Positions 1-10,590 of a stretch of DNA of 64,000 nucleotides are shown piece by piece. The translations under genes were made by a program, and so were the position numbers. A model generated the notes under the pieces. The model was not told the DNA's origin and made no database searches. It was given only the letters and a program-made list of their open reading frames with translations. The DNA is from Chloranthus sessilifolius (Eukaryota > Streptophyta > Magnoliopsida > Chloranthales > Chloranthaceae): positions 11,051,001 through 11,115,000 of the forward strand of contig CM037589.1 of assembly GCA_021018995.1 (NCBI GenBank). The letters are read 5' to 3'. Every line of letters starts with the position of its first letter. Position 1 is the stretch's first letter.

Positions 1-2810
1 GGGAAACATCTATTTCAACCTACAATATTTACAAAATTAAAATTAAAATTAGTTGTTTATAAAGAGTTATACTTGACTTAGCGCTATAATTGTTTAAAAA
101 TATTATTAAAAAATTAAAGGAATGAAAACTTTAGAGTTTTTGTCAATCATAGGTTATCGCTCGATATCCTAAGATATCAGGCCGATATCCTAAGATATAT
201 AGCCGATTAATGGACTTTTAACGTAAACCATAATCCAAAAACTAAAAAAAAAAACCTCTTTTAAGATATCGGTTGATAACTTATATATCTTGGACTACCT
301 ACAATGTTTTGAGAAATTGGGAAAACAATAACTTAAAAGATATTGTACTCGATATCTTACCTAGCCTGTTGTATTCTCTATGTTATACGACCTTTAGTGG
401 AATCTCGAAATCGCTTTCAAAGAGAGATAAAAATTGTTAAAAAATGATACAAAAATTCTAGATTCAATGCTTGCATAGAGAAACATATATATAGATATCT
501 GACGTGCACGCGGCTAGGCTTGGAGCTGGCCATTTATGCAAGGATTGAAACTATAGGGCCGTTTCTGCAAATACGCAAACATATAGGGCCGAAAGTGAAA
601 ATTTTCCATTTTACCATCATTGATTTAGTTTTCAAAATCAACTGTGACTCTCTATATAGCCTTGACGAAGAAGTGAGGTGCCTAATTCTAACTCAAGCAT
701 GAATAGGAAAACTTGTGGCAACTTTTCGTAGGTTTCTAAAATATTTGGAAGTAAAACACGGGTTGATTACCTTACAATAACTCCAATGAAAAATATAGGT
801 GATATAAATATAAAACAAAGGATATAGACTCTCAAGAAGAGGAAATATAAGAAAGGAACAAAATAAAAGATATGTATGGTAATTTTTCCCAATTATTTAG
901 AGTTCTAAATGGACTCTTAGAAAGCATTTATCACTTAGGAGGTCGGCATAGTCTCCGACAGGGTCGGCTTGAAGGCGCAATCAAAATAAAATTATTAATG
1001 ATAAGCAATTTTTTTATAGATCATTTTGTAGGCAACTTATGTAGCACCATGTCACTGGCTGCATTACTTGGATCCACTATCCGTGCGCGCTTATGTCTAT
1101 CAAAAACTGCCTAATGTATAACAATATCCCGTAGACAACATCTTCATCTAGTGGTGCTAAGGCCCTCAATAACTAGGCTCCTTTCTTTGCTGCATTAGTC
1201 TATGGAGATCTTGTCTTCTATTTGCTTTAATTTTTTTCCGTTTAAGTACTTCTATGTTGCGAGTTTTTGTACATAAGTACTCGCTAATTTGGTCAAGCTA
1301 TGTACCTAAAATTTGTATGCACTCTTTTACACCTCCCCATATATTATAGTAATTAAGGTTTTGTTTGTGTTAACTCTTATATGAGCAAAAGCAGTTTGAT
1401 ATCTGCTCCTCTTAAGAGAAGATAAAATCTACTCTCATGGAGAGTAGGCTGAGAGCAATTTTATCACTTCACTATAAAAATATAAGATTATTATCGGCAG
1501 CTAAAAATTACCGCTATTAACAAAAAACTGCTGCTATTAGACTTATTGCTATAAAAAATTGTCGTTTTTAGTCTTGTCATTACCAAAAAATGCTTTAACA
1601 GCAAGTGCCGCTGAAACACCTTATTTTTATAGTGCTTCAAATTGATAGAAATTTTAGGATCTAGGCTCGATTCACACAATTAAATAAAATATGACATGCG
1701 TACTTTGCATGTCCCTTGGGTCGAAGAGCCAATGATCTCCATCAGAAAATTCGAGTCCACGTTACTTCTCATCTTTTCTAAGTTTGCCTCTAGATAGAAA
1801 TAAGCTAGGTTAAGAGAAAGAGGAGACGGTGGTCTCCTTAAATAGCCACTTCACTTTCTTAACTCATTAAGGAAAGAGAGTGGAGACATATTGTCACGAC
1901 CCAGAATCCTAACATATCACAAGGGCCTAAAATTTCATATTAAAATACTGCATGCTTGTGAAAGCGATAAGCGGACATACAAACAACTCATAGCTCAACA
2001 TAGAAAAAAAAAGATCGAGGCATTTAAACAATAACTTATAATAAATTGCTCATAAATAAAAGAGAAAAACGTAGCTGACGATTAAGTGATTTCCAAACCA
2101 TGCATCTAAGATATAAATAGAATGAAGTTTCACGTACGGTAAATACCTCTCATACGTAAACTCATAAGAAGTACTACAAAATTTGACTAAAACATGTCTC
2201 ACAATGAAAAAATAGTAATGACCAGACTAAGGAATTCTCTCAATGCTCATAGTATAGTCTGTCGGATCTACTCTCTCATCCAGGTGATAGTCAAAGTCCT
2301 CATCCCCATAACCCGCATCAGGCACAGATGCCTCCACGTCCTCAACTGTGGAAAAATCTAGGTTCTCACCTGCAACTATTAGATTTCGTGAGGTGAGTTT
2401 ATTCAGTCATGTAAACTCAGAGGGTTATACAATCGATCCATCATAACTTACCGAAGTGATCGTGTGTACAATCACTTGAGTTGCGGTAATTTTAAAAATA
2501 AAACCAAGCAACTTTAAATAGTTACAATAATATATACGATCTCATAACATTTCATATCGAAACTGAAAGATTATATCATAAAATGAAATTTATATGATGC
2601 ATTTATTTCTTATTTCTTTTCTTATTTGTCTCATCAACTTATCATACGTGATATATCTTTAGATCTTATTTTAGCATCATACGCCTAAACAATGTATTTC
2701 ACATCTCACTCATTTTACATAAACGACTTATGTTAGGACCGCTGCTCGAGCCTACCATGCGAGGTCCACGTATAGATAATCACTTAACCACCGTACATAG
2801 CATATCATAA
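1..2810. other. Non-coding, decayed repeat sequence
   Basis: No reading frame here resembles a protein I recognise, and the short open frames look like chance. Bases 121-370 hold several GATATC-containing short palindromes. Bases 501-611 match, imperfectly, the terminal repeat found at 47182-47299 and 44632-44735 (shared GGCTTGGAGCTGGCC and GGGCCGTTTCTGCAAAT), so the right end of a related fold-back element lies here; its left end is outside the window or lost. From about 1889 the text begins TGTCACGACCC, a start often seen in plant LTR elements, but I found no matching end. The stretch 2700-2810 is continuous in character with 14460 onward and is the split target of the Athila insertion. Confidence 0.5.
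501..611 (+). repeat. Right terminal repeat of a fold-back/MULE-like element (solo end)
   Basis: This block aligns along its length with the right ends of the two fold-back elements at 43368-44735 and 45718-47299: the order GGCTTGGAGCTGGCC, then GGGCCGTTTCTGCAAAT, then a CAAACATATAGGGCCG block is the same. No left partner is visible within the window. It shows that the family is dispersed, not only locally duplicated. Confidence 0.55.
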
Positions 2811-2815
2811 ACCAC
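2811..2815. repeat. Target-site duplication, left (ACCAC)
   Basis: ACCAC directly precedes the outer LTR end and is repeated exactly at 14455-14459 after the other LTR. A 5-bp duplication is what Ty3/gypsy integrases leave, so the element inserted as a unit and both outer ends are intact. Confidence 0.93.
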
Positions 2816-4573
2816 TGATGTGATATTTTAATTGTAATGTTTTACTCGCAAGCGCACGAATCAGATTGTATATAGTGGGTGCAGAGTACGAGATCGTTCC
2901 CACGAGGACTATTTTTGAAGATCTAAAAAGATGAGACAGTAATTCTAGAAATCTACCAAGATTTAACAGCACCCTACCAATATTATGGTTTAGGCGGTTT
3001 TGTGAGATGATAATTACTAACTACAAAATAGAGTTTAATTGATAATTCAAAAATAACGGTAAAGATGAAGATACTAAATCCTTCCATCTTTGATTTGTTC
3101 TTCTCGTAATACAAATCTAAGGATTAAACTATGAGATATACCATTAAAGAAAAACATCTTTTATAGAAGATAAATGGTCAAAATCCGGATAGGTTCCACG
3201 TTGCATCCCTGCAATCAGGACTTAATTTCATAGATGATTTCCATATATAGATCTGGGATCAAGGGCATGACTTGACACACGTGATCTCAGATGCAAATAA
3301 AATCCATCTCCAAAGTGGGTGAAAATTTCAATAAGAATACCACCATAGATCTGAAATCAAGGGCATGACTCGGCACACTTGATTTCAGATTATGGAGTAA
3401 TTAAGATAAAATTACTATTACAGATCCAAGATCTAGGGCATGGCTCGGCACACTCGATCCCGGATTATAATCGTAAGTAGATCCATACGATGAAAGTAAA
3501 AAGACCATATAACAATGATTGGGGTAAAATTATCGTCACAAATCTGAGATCCAGGGCATCGCTCGGGACACTCGATCCCAGTTAGTGGCGGGGATTTCAT
3601 CCGTTCGTGATAGCATAACAACTATAAAATAAAATCTCATATTTTAATCCTAGATTTATATTATTAGAAGTACATCCCTCGGATTGGAATCATTAGATCT
3701 CCATCCTTAAGAAATTAGCCACACATGCTGTAATTAAATGACAGACAAATAAGGAAGAAAAAATAACATCAATTCAAATTAATTAAAAATACCTCAAACT
3801 TCAATAGAAATTCTTTGATCCACAAGTACGATGATCTTCAGAAACGAAATTAACAATGCTCTTTACTAATCTTTAAATTTAAAGTAGGAATCAACTGAAC
3901 AAAAATACTAAATTGAAGAAAGGAATGCTGAAAAGATTAAAAGAACAAAGCTCTCAAAAAGAATAATAAAATTTCTCTCTCTACTTTTCTCTCTAAAAAA
4001 CTCTTCTAATAATAATAATAATCCCCCCTTCAAAACTCGTAACTTCCTTTTTATATGGTCGAACAAACCCTAACCTTATAACCTCAATCGATTGAGAATT
4101 AAATCTCAATCGATTGACTTTTAAGTAGGGACAAAGTTGTCTTCTCCTGTCAATCGATTGACGCTTAGTCCTCAATCGATTGACATCTAAAAGCAATTTT
4201 CGTGAACTCCCGCCCAACTTTACATCAGATACTGTCTCGGTATTTTAGCCATAACTTTTTATCTCAAACTCGAATTGAGGCGATTCTTACGACGTTGGAA
4301 AGAAGACGACGAGCTCTACAACTTTTGTGTTTTAGAAATTTTATGAATCTGATGTCTTGAAGGTCCAAATTGAGCTGCAAGTCACACTAAGTTCTCGATA
4401 ACCCAAAATGCAGTGTTTTGATATTATTTTCAGAATTCTTGGGCTGTTTTATGTACTTTGATTGTATTTACCTGAAACACTTCAAATCTAGTAATTCTCA
4501 TCAGATAGTCTTCATCGGACAGCTAAATATAGGTATTTAGGGGTGAAATATCATCATATTTTACTACTCATCA
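2816..4573 (-). repeat. 3' LTR of the Athila element
   Basis: This 1,758-bp repeat matches 12694-14454 at about 94%. It carries four copies of a hairpin-forming unit (around 3247, 3346, 3421 and 3539), four copies of the 12-bp palindrome TCAATCGATTGA (4084, 4106, 4150, 4172) and a short AAT microsatellite near 4008. The open frame at 3993-4217 lies in the palindrome region, recurs in the other LTR and is not a gene. Confidence 0.93.
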
Positions 4574-4587
4574 CACCCGCAAACCTA
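4574..4587 (-). promoter_or_regulatory. Polypurine tract-like sequence of the Athila element
   Basis: On the minus strand this reads TAGGTTTGCGGGTG and abuts the 3' LTR start. It corresponds to the purine-rich plus-strand primer of plant Ty3/gypsy elements (commonly TAGGTTTGGGGGTG), here interrupted by TT and GC. Confidence 0.6.
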
Positions 4588-6766
4588 CACTTTGCTAGTC
4601 CTCGAGCAAAGCAAACTAAAGAAAAATAAATATCACTTTCGTAGAGAGCACGATTGCACTTAGCGTGTGCAACAAGCCTTTAAACCCCTAGGTGATCCCT
4701 AGTGGAGGAGTTGTGTCTCCTGAGGGTTTACAGTAAAGTTACCCACAAACTTTCAAAAATTTCAAACAATCAGCAAAATTGAGTTTTCAAAGCATGATTT
4801 TTTTTTATAACATATATACTATTCAAAAATAAAAATATTAACTGTTTCAATATGTGAATCATCAATCTTAAATATTAATGTCATGTCAATCATGCTAGTG
4901 TCCATTCAAATTAACCTAATGCTCAAATTGTTAGATAACTCATCCATTCATGCCTAAACGTAAGGTGTGTGCATACCCAAAACCAAGACTCATCCATCTC
5001 GGAATCAATTTAAACAATAAATCATCAGGTCTCATGTGTTGACTCAATCCTCACTTTAGGTATACTCTCAAAACAAAATCACTCCGACGATGGGTAAGTT
5101 TTCGCACACATGTGAGAGATCAATTCAAAGCAAGCAAAAAGGTCTCACATGATAAATAAAATACGATGCAATCAATGAACTAGGTATACTCTCAAAACAA
5201 AATCACTCCGACGATGGGTAAGTTTTCGCACACATGTGAGAGATCAATTCAAAGCAAGCAAAAAGGTCTCACATGATAAATAAAATACGATGCAATCAAT
5301 GAACAAAGATAAATCTCATAAGAAGATATTTGTATATCCTCTACATGTCATATCAAGTGTCATAAGTATCACATATTTACTCTCCACAAGGTAATTACCC
5401 ATGTAAGATCAGATCATAAAGGTCTTTTTAGGATTGTAATGGGGCTTAGGTAAGGGTAAGAAAGAATTGAAAGTTGGGATTCAAAATTTCTAAGAAATCG
5501 GAAAAGAAACAAACTTCTGATTTTTCTCTCTTTTTTTTTTTTTCTAATTTCTCGCTATTTTTTTTCAATATTTTTCTTTCTTTTACTCTTTCTTCTTTTG
5601 AATTTTATTTTCTTGAAGCACCTAATATTTTTCATTATTTTCTTTTTCTTTTTCTCTCTTTTGTTCTTTTATATTTTTGCTATACACTCTCAGTAAACAC
5701 CACAACTCAGTATCTCTCCACTTACTCTCTTTTCGTTCATTTTCATCTCTCGTTCCTAATTTCTCAGAAATAAGAAGGGTAAAGCTGAATTTTCAGAAAT
5801 GGTGAAGGGTTAAAGGTTAGCGTGGCTTATCAAAGAATGTATAAAGGTAAATTTTTCAATAGGCTCAAAGGGGTACTAGAAGGATAAATTTATATGAGGT
5901 GGGGTATTCTAAGCACAAAGGAGTCAAAGATGGCCTTCAATCATGTCCTTACAAGATGGTAATTATGTCTATTTGTCTTGAGTAGATATACAGTCCGTTC
6001 CAATTTGATTGCATGCAAAGTCACAAGCCAAAGTGAAGTGTATGAGATCATGCAAAATAATTCGTATTCAAATAAAACTCCGAGTTTATGTATTCACTCA
6101 TCAATGATGGGAAATTAGCTCTAAAGCTCACCGGGTTTAGTCTCTACTAAGAACCTAAGATTCACCGTTCAAAACAGTTTATCAATTTCAAAGTCTTAGC
6201 TTGGTATAAGTGCAAAAATTCTAAGCATGAATTTCAGAGTCATCCACAAATTATCACATTAAGCTTTATCATCCTAGATACAAGTAATCAAAATATGACA
6301 TCGATATTCTCAAAATTAAATTTACATGCATCATCAACTAAAGTTTGAAAACTATCACAAAATAATATGCATGATGGCTTTAAATTTTTTTTATTTTTTT
6401 TTTTCAAACTAAATAAAAAATAAGTGATGAAAGATAGATAACCATACCCCCAAACCTAAAAATGACAATGTTCTCATTGATTGAAATAGGTAGTGCACCC
6501 GCAAACCTGTTGAAAAGTACCTCAACACAAAGATCAGGTGCAGAGAATATGGGCATCAACTTAGAAATAAAAAATTTATTTAGAACATGACCAAAAATTT
6601 ATTGAAGGTAATGTGGCTACACTAATTTGGAAATAAAAAATAACCTAAACTAAACTAAAAAAACTAATTTTTTTTTATTTTTTTTATTTTTTTTTATAAA
6701 TGATGAAATTGGGTTGCCTCCCAATGAGCGCTAGTTTAATGTCGATAGCTCGACCATATGAATTGC
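4588..6766 (-). other. Athila region between integrase and 3' LTR, no env-like frame left
   Basis: Athila elements often hold an env-like frame here. I see no minus-strand coding sequence of useful length. The stretch contains a T-rich tract on the plus strand (about 5510-5700), a perfect 124-bp tandem duplication (5057-5304), and near 6490 a second copy of the CACCCGCAAACCT motif that also marks the polypurine tract, suggesting internal rearrangement. Confidence 0.6.
5057..5304. repeat. Perfect 124-bp tandem duplication (2 copies)
   Basis: 5057-5180 and 5181-5304 are base-for-base identical by eye and head to tail, each starting TAGGTATACTCTC and ending ATCAATGAAC. The surrounding element shows about 6% LTR divergence, so an exact duplicate must be much younger than the insertion, or be an assembly artefact. 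Confidence 0.95.
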
Positions 6767-8103
6767 TCAGTCAGGGTGATCCATTAGATCGCCCAAGGGA
6801 AGAGTGTCAGAGAATGCAATGGCATCCTCAAGGAAAGGTTTTAATCTTTGACCATTAACTAGAAAAATATTCCCGTGTCTCGAGTTGATGACATCAACTG
6901 CCCCATTTGGGAGTATTCGAGAAATTTTGAATGGACCACTCCAACGGGTTTTTAGTTTTCTCGAAAATATATGAAGTCGGGAATTGTATAGGAGAACCAG
7001 TTGACCAACAACAAAGGATTTACGTAAAAATGATTGATCATGGGCCCGTTTCATACGATCCTTGTAAGATTTAGCACAGTCATATCCGTCAACACGGATT
7101 TCTTCCAATTCATTTATTTGCAAACCCCTCTGATTACCAGATTTCAGGAGATCGAAATTCAATGACTTAATGGCCCAAAATGCTCGATATTCCAGTTCGA
7201 CCAGGAGGTGGCAACCTTTACCAAAAACCAACCGATACGGTGACATGCCAATCGGAGTTTTAAACGCAGTTCGATACGCCCATAGTGAGTCATTCAATTT
7301 TAGCGACCAGTCTTTACGGTTCGGATGGATTGTCTTCTCTAAAATCCGCTTAAGTTCCCGATTAGAGACTTCAACTTGGCCACTTGTCTGAGGATGGTAT
7401 GGTGTAGCAACTTTGTGTGTGACATCATATTTCTTTATTAATTGGGTGAACACTTTATTGCAGAAGTGCTTTCCACCATCGCTGATTATCGCCTTTGGCA
7501 TACCAAAACGTGAAAACACTTGATCTTTCAGGAATTTGATTACTACTTTATCATCATTCGTTTTACAAGCCACAGCTTCAACCCATTTCAGGACATAATC
7601 CACCCCAACAAGGATGAACGTATTTCCAAACGAATTCGAGAAAGGACCCATGAAATCGATCCCCCAAACATCGAATAATTCAACTTTTAAAATTGGATTG
7701 AGCGGCATCATGTTGCGCTTAGAGATCCGACATTTGTGATTCGTCAAGATTTGCAATGCTGATGACAATCTTTAAAGATCGTCGGCCAGTAAAAATCACT
7801 TTGGAGGATCTTTGCTGCAGTTTTTTTGGAACTAAAATGACCTCCACAAGCTAACTCATGACAAAACGAGATGATCCGTGGTTGCTCAGATTCAGGAATG
7901 CATCTTCGTATTATTTGGTCGGGACAGTATTTGAATAAATACGGATCCTCGAAAAAGTAGTGTTTCACCCGAGCGAAGAAAATGGATTTCTCATTCTTAG
8001 ACCAATGGTGAGGTAATTTCTCGGTGACTAGGTAATTGACAAGATCTGCATACCAAGATGGGCAATCAATCCTGAATAACTGTTCATCTGGGAAGTGCTC
8101 CAA
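6767..8103 (-). pseudogene. Athila integrase (broken)
   Basis: Two overlapping minus-strand pieces encode the integrase. 7744-8103 holds the N-terminal zinc-binding part (HELACGGHFSSKK, then HQHC). 6767-7768 holds the catalytic core: WGIDFMGPF with the first Asp, ISDGG with the second, then [19 protein letters not shown] with the Glu in the SGQVE motif, followed by the RLK-type C-terminal region. They are in different frames, joined by a frameshift near 7744-7768 in the zinc-binding segment. The D-D-E residues are still present. The family copies retroelement cDNA into the host genome; this copy cannot be translated as one protein. Confidence 0.9.
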
Positions 8104-8190
8104 GATCTGAATAGGATCATCAGATTTCTCAATAATAATTCATGACAAGTGATCTGCTACCATATTTTTTGAGCCTTTCTTGTCTTTGAT

Positions 8191-8481
8191 CTATAAATTG
8201 AACTCTTGCAACAACAAGATCCATCTGATTAAATGTGCTTTAGCATCTTTCTTAGCGAACAGATAATGTAAAGCAGCGTGATCTGTAAATACCACGACTT
8301 TAGACCCTAATAAATAGGATCGAAATTTATCCAACGCGAAAACTAATGCCAAAAGTTTCTTTTCGGTGGTCGAGTAGTTCAATTGGGCATCGTTGAGAGT
8401 ATGACTCGCATAGTAGATTACATGCGGTAATTTTTCTATTCGTTGTCCCAGAACAGCTCCGATTGCATAATCGGGCGTCAT
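8191..8481 (-). pseudogene. Athila RNase H domain (broken)
   Basis: The minus-strand frame reads [10 protein letters not shown], then [21 protein letters not shown], then [19 protein letters not shown], the standard RNase H stretch of Ty3/gypsy polyproteins, which degrades RNA in RNA-DNA hybrids during reverse transcription. It is cut off from the reverse transcriptase by a frameshift near 8480 and ends at a stop after EFNL where the family continues IKDKKG. A further stop sits after VADHLS, consistent with an Arg codon CGA turned to TGA. Confidence 0.88.
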
Positions 8482-9326
8482 ACATGATTTGAGCAGAAGT
8501 CCCAGTTCGGAGATTGAATTATCGGGGCTTTTATCAATTCAGCCTTAATGGTTTCAAAGGCTCGCAAACAATTATCGTCGAAGAGGAATGGGACATCCTT
8601 TGAAAGTAAGTAGCATAGCGGTCGCACTATCTTGCTGAAATCTTTAATAAAATGCCGATAAAAATCAGCGTGTCCCAGAAAAGATCTAATTTCCTTCACT
8701 GTCCTCGGTGGTGGTAGATTGGCAATTAAATCAACTTTAGCCTTATCGACCTCGATACCCTGAGAAGATATGATGTGTCCCAAAACAATGTCATATTTAA
8801 CTATGAAATGACATTTTTCTCAGTTAAGAACAAGGTTCATCTCCTAGCATCGTGTAAGCACTAACGACAAATGATTCAAACAGTCAGCAAAACTGTTTCC
8901 ATGGATCGAGAAGTTGTCCATGAAGACTTCGAGGAATCGTTCGACCATATCCGAAAATATACTCAGCATACATCTTTGGAATGTAGCTGGTGCATTACAA
9001 AGCCCAAACGACATTCGTCGGTAGGAGAAAGTACCAAAAGGGTATGTGAACGTGGTTTTCTCTTGATCCTTAGGTGCAATGACTATTTGGTCATAACCGA
9101 AATAGCCATCGAGGAAGCAATAGTAATCATGCCCGGTCAGTCTTTCTAACATCTGATCGATAAACAAAAGTGGAAAGTGATCTTTTCTCGTCATCAAATT
9201 TAACTTTCGATAATCGATACACACTCTCCAACCTGTTTGAATTTTTGTAGAAATTAGTTCGTTTTCCTCATTCTTCACCACTGTGACTCCCGACTTCTTA
9301 GGGACAACTTGTGTGGGGCTAACCAA
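8478..9326 (-). pseudogene. Athila reverse transcriptase (broken)
   Basis: 8844-9326 covers the fingers and palm (KKSGVTVVKN, CIDYRKLN, FLDGYFGYDQI) and 8478-8783 the following connection region (GHIISSQGIEVDK, IRSFLGHADFYRHFIKDFS). The catalytic box, normally [F/Y]MDD, reads FMDN: the second aspartate is an asparagine, a change consistent with C-to-T on the opposite strand. Stops separate the two parts near 8783-8844, and the upstream linker carries a Gln-to-stop change (AN-stop-EGQ near 9560). The enzyme is therefore dead both by motif and by reading frame. Confidence 0.9.
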
Positions 9327-9559
9327 TTTACTGTCAGAGATGGGTATATGATTCCAGCATCTAAAAGTTTTATTACCTAATTTAAGACCACGTCTTGCAT
9401 TATAAGGTTCAGTCTCCTCTGTGGTTCCCTAGAAGGCTTAGCATTGTCTTCCAAATGGATTCGGTGCATACACACCGTTGGACTAATGCCTTTGATATCT
9501 TTTATCGAACATTCGAGGGCACTTTTGTACTCTTTGAGGATATTCATGAGTTGACCTTC

Positions 9560-10455
9560 CTAATTCGCATCCAATTTTGATGAGATTATGACGGGTTGAG
9601 TTTCATTCTCCCCTAGGTAGGCATACTTAAGATTTTCCGGAAGAGGTTTAAGTTCTAAGGACACATTCTCCTCCTCTTTCGGCTTTTCCATGATTAATTC
9701 AATTGGAGCTCCAAAATCTATTTTCTTTTCGTCTCCCAGAAGCGGTGTGGAGTCCAACATGTGATTCACTTCTTGGATCAGTTGATCCACATCAAAATTT
9801 TCTTCAAAATGCGCAAGACAAGCTGCTAAAGGATCTTCAATTTCAGATGCATGAAATATTTCCTCTACGATTTCATCAAGTATGCAGGCTTGTGCATGTT
9901 CATCATCCTCCATGGGTTGCTTGGCAATATTAAAGATGTTGAGTTCCACTGTCATATTCCCGAATGACAGATTCATGATCCCGTTTCGACAATTGATTAG
10001 CGCATTAGAGGTTGCTAGGAATGGTCTTCCTAGAATCACCGGAATGTTATTCCTCAAATTTGGTGCTGGTTCAGTGTCTAAAACAATAAAATCTATAGGA
10101 AAGTAGAAAGAATCCACCTTGATGAGGACATCTTCCACAATTCCATGAGGAATCTTTACGGACTGATCAGCTAACTGAAGGTCATCGCAGTGGTCTTAAG
10201 CCCTCTCAATTCAAGCTCCTTGTACACAGAGTAAGGCAACAAGTTGACACTTACTCCTAAATCCAAAAGGGTCTGATCAATACGGTTATCGCCAATGATG
10301 ATTGAGATTGTTGGACAACCTGGGTCCTTATATTTAATTGGGAGTTTTGCTTGCAACACTGAACTAACCTGCTCGACTAAGAAAGTCTTTTTCAGAATAT
10401 TGGTCTTTCTTTTGATTGTGACCAATTCCTTCAAAAATTTTGCATAAGCAGGCAC
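9560..10455 (-). pseudogene. Athila retropepsin-like protease and linker (broken)
   Basis: 10171-10455 contains the protease active-site region LLDLGVSVNLLPYSVY, in which the usual D-[LST]-GAS reads DLGVS, followed in another frame by 9560-10138 with the second half (VILGRPFLATSNALINCRNG) and an acidic linker running toward reverse transcriptase. A one-base frameshift near 10175 separates them. The family cleaves Gag-Pol into its parts. Confidence 0.87.
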
Positions 10456-10590
10456 TTGTCAGATGGCATCCAGGAAGGGAATATTAATTTTTAATTGCTT
10501 AAAAATCTCATTTATTCCTTCCACATCGCGATTCTTTCGTGGTGCCATCAATCTTTGCGGGTACGGTGCTTTAGGAACAAAACTTTTCTT

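Noticed and set aside
3993..4217. 74-codon minus-strand frame in the 3' LTR (recurs at 13874-14260)
   Set aside because: It lies over the palindrome cluster, is Arg/Ser-rich because of the repeats, and differs in length between the two LTRs; no homology is recognised.
5474..5773. 99-codon plus-strand frame rich in Phe/Leu/Ser
   Set aside because: Translation of a T-rich tract on the strand opposite to the Athila genes; no membrane-protein pattern beyond base composition.
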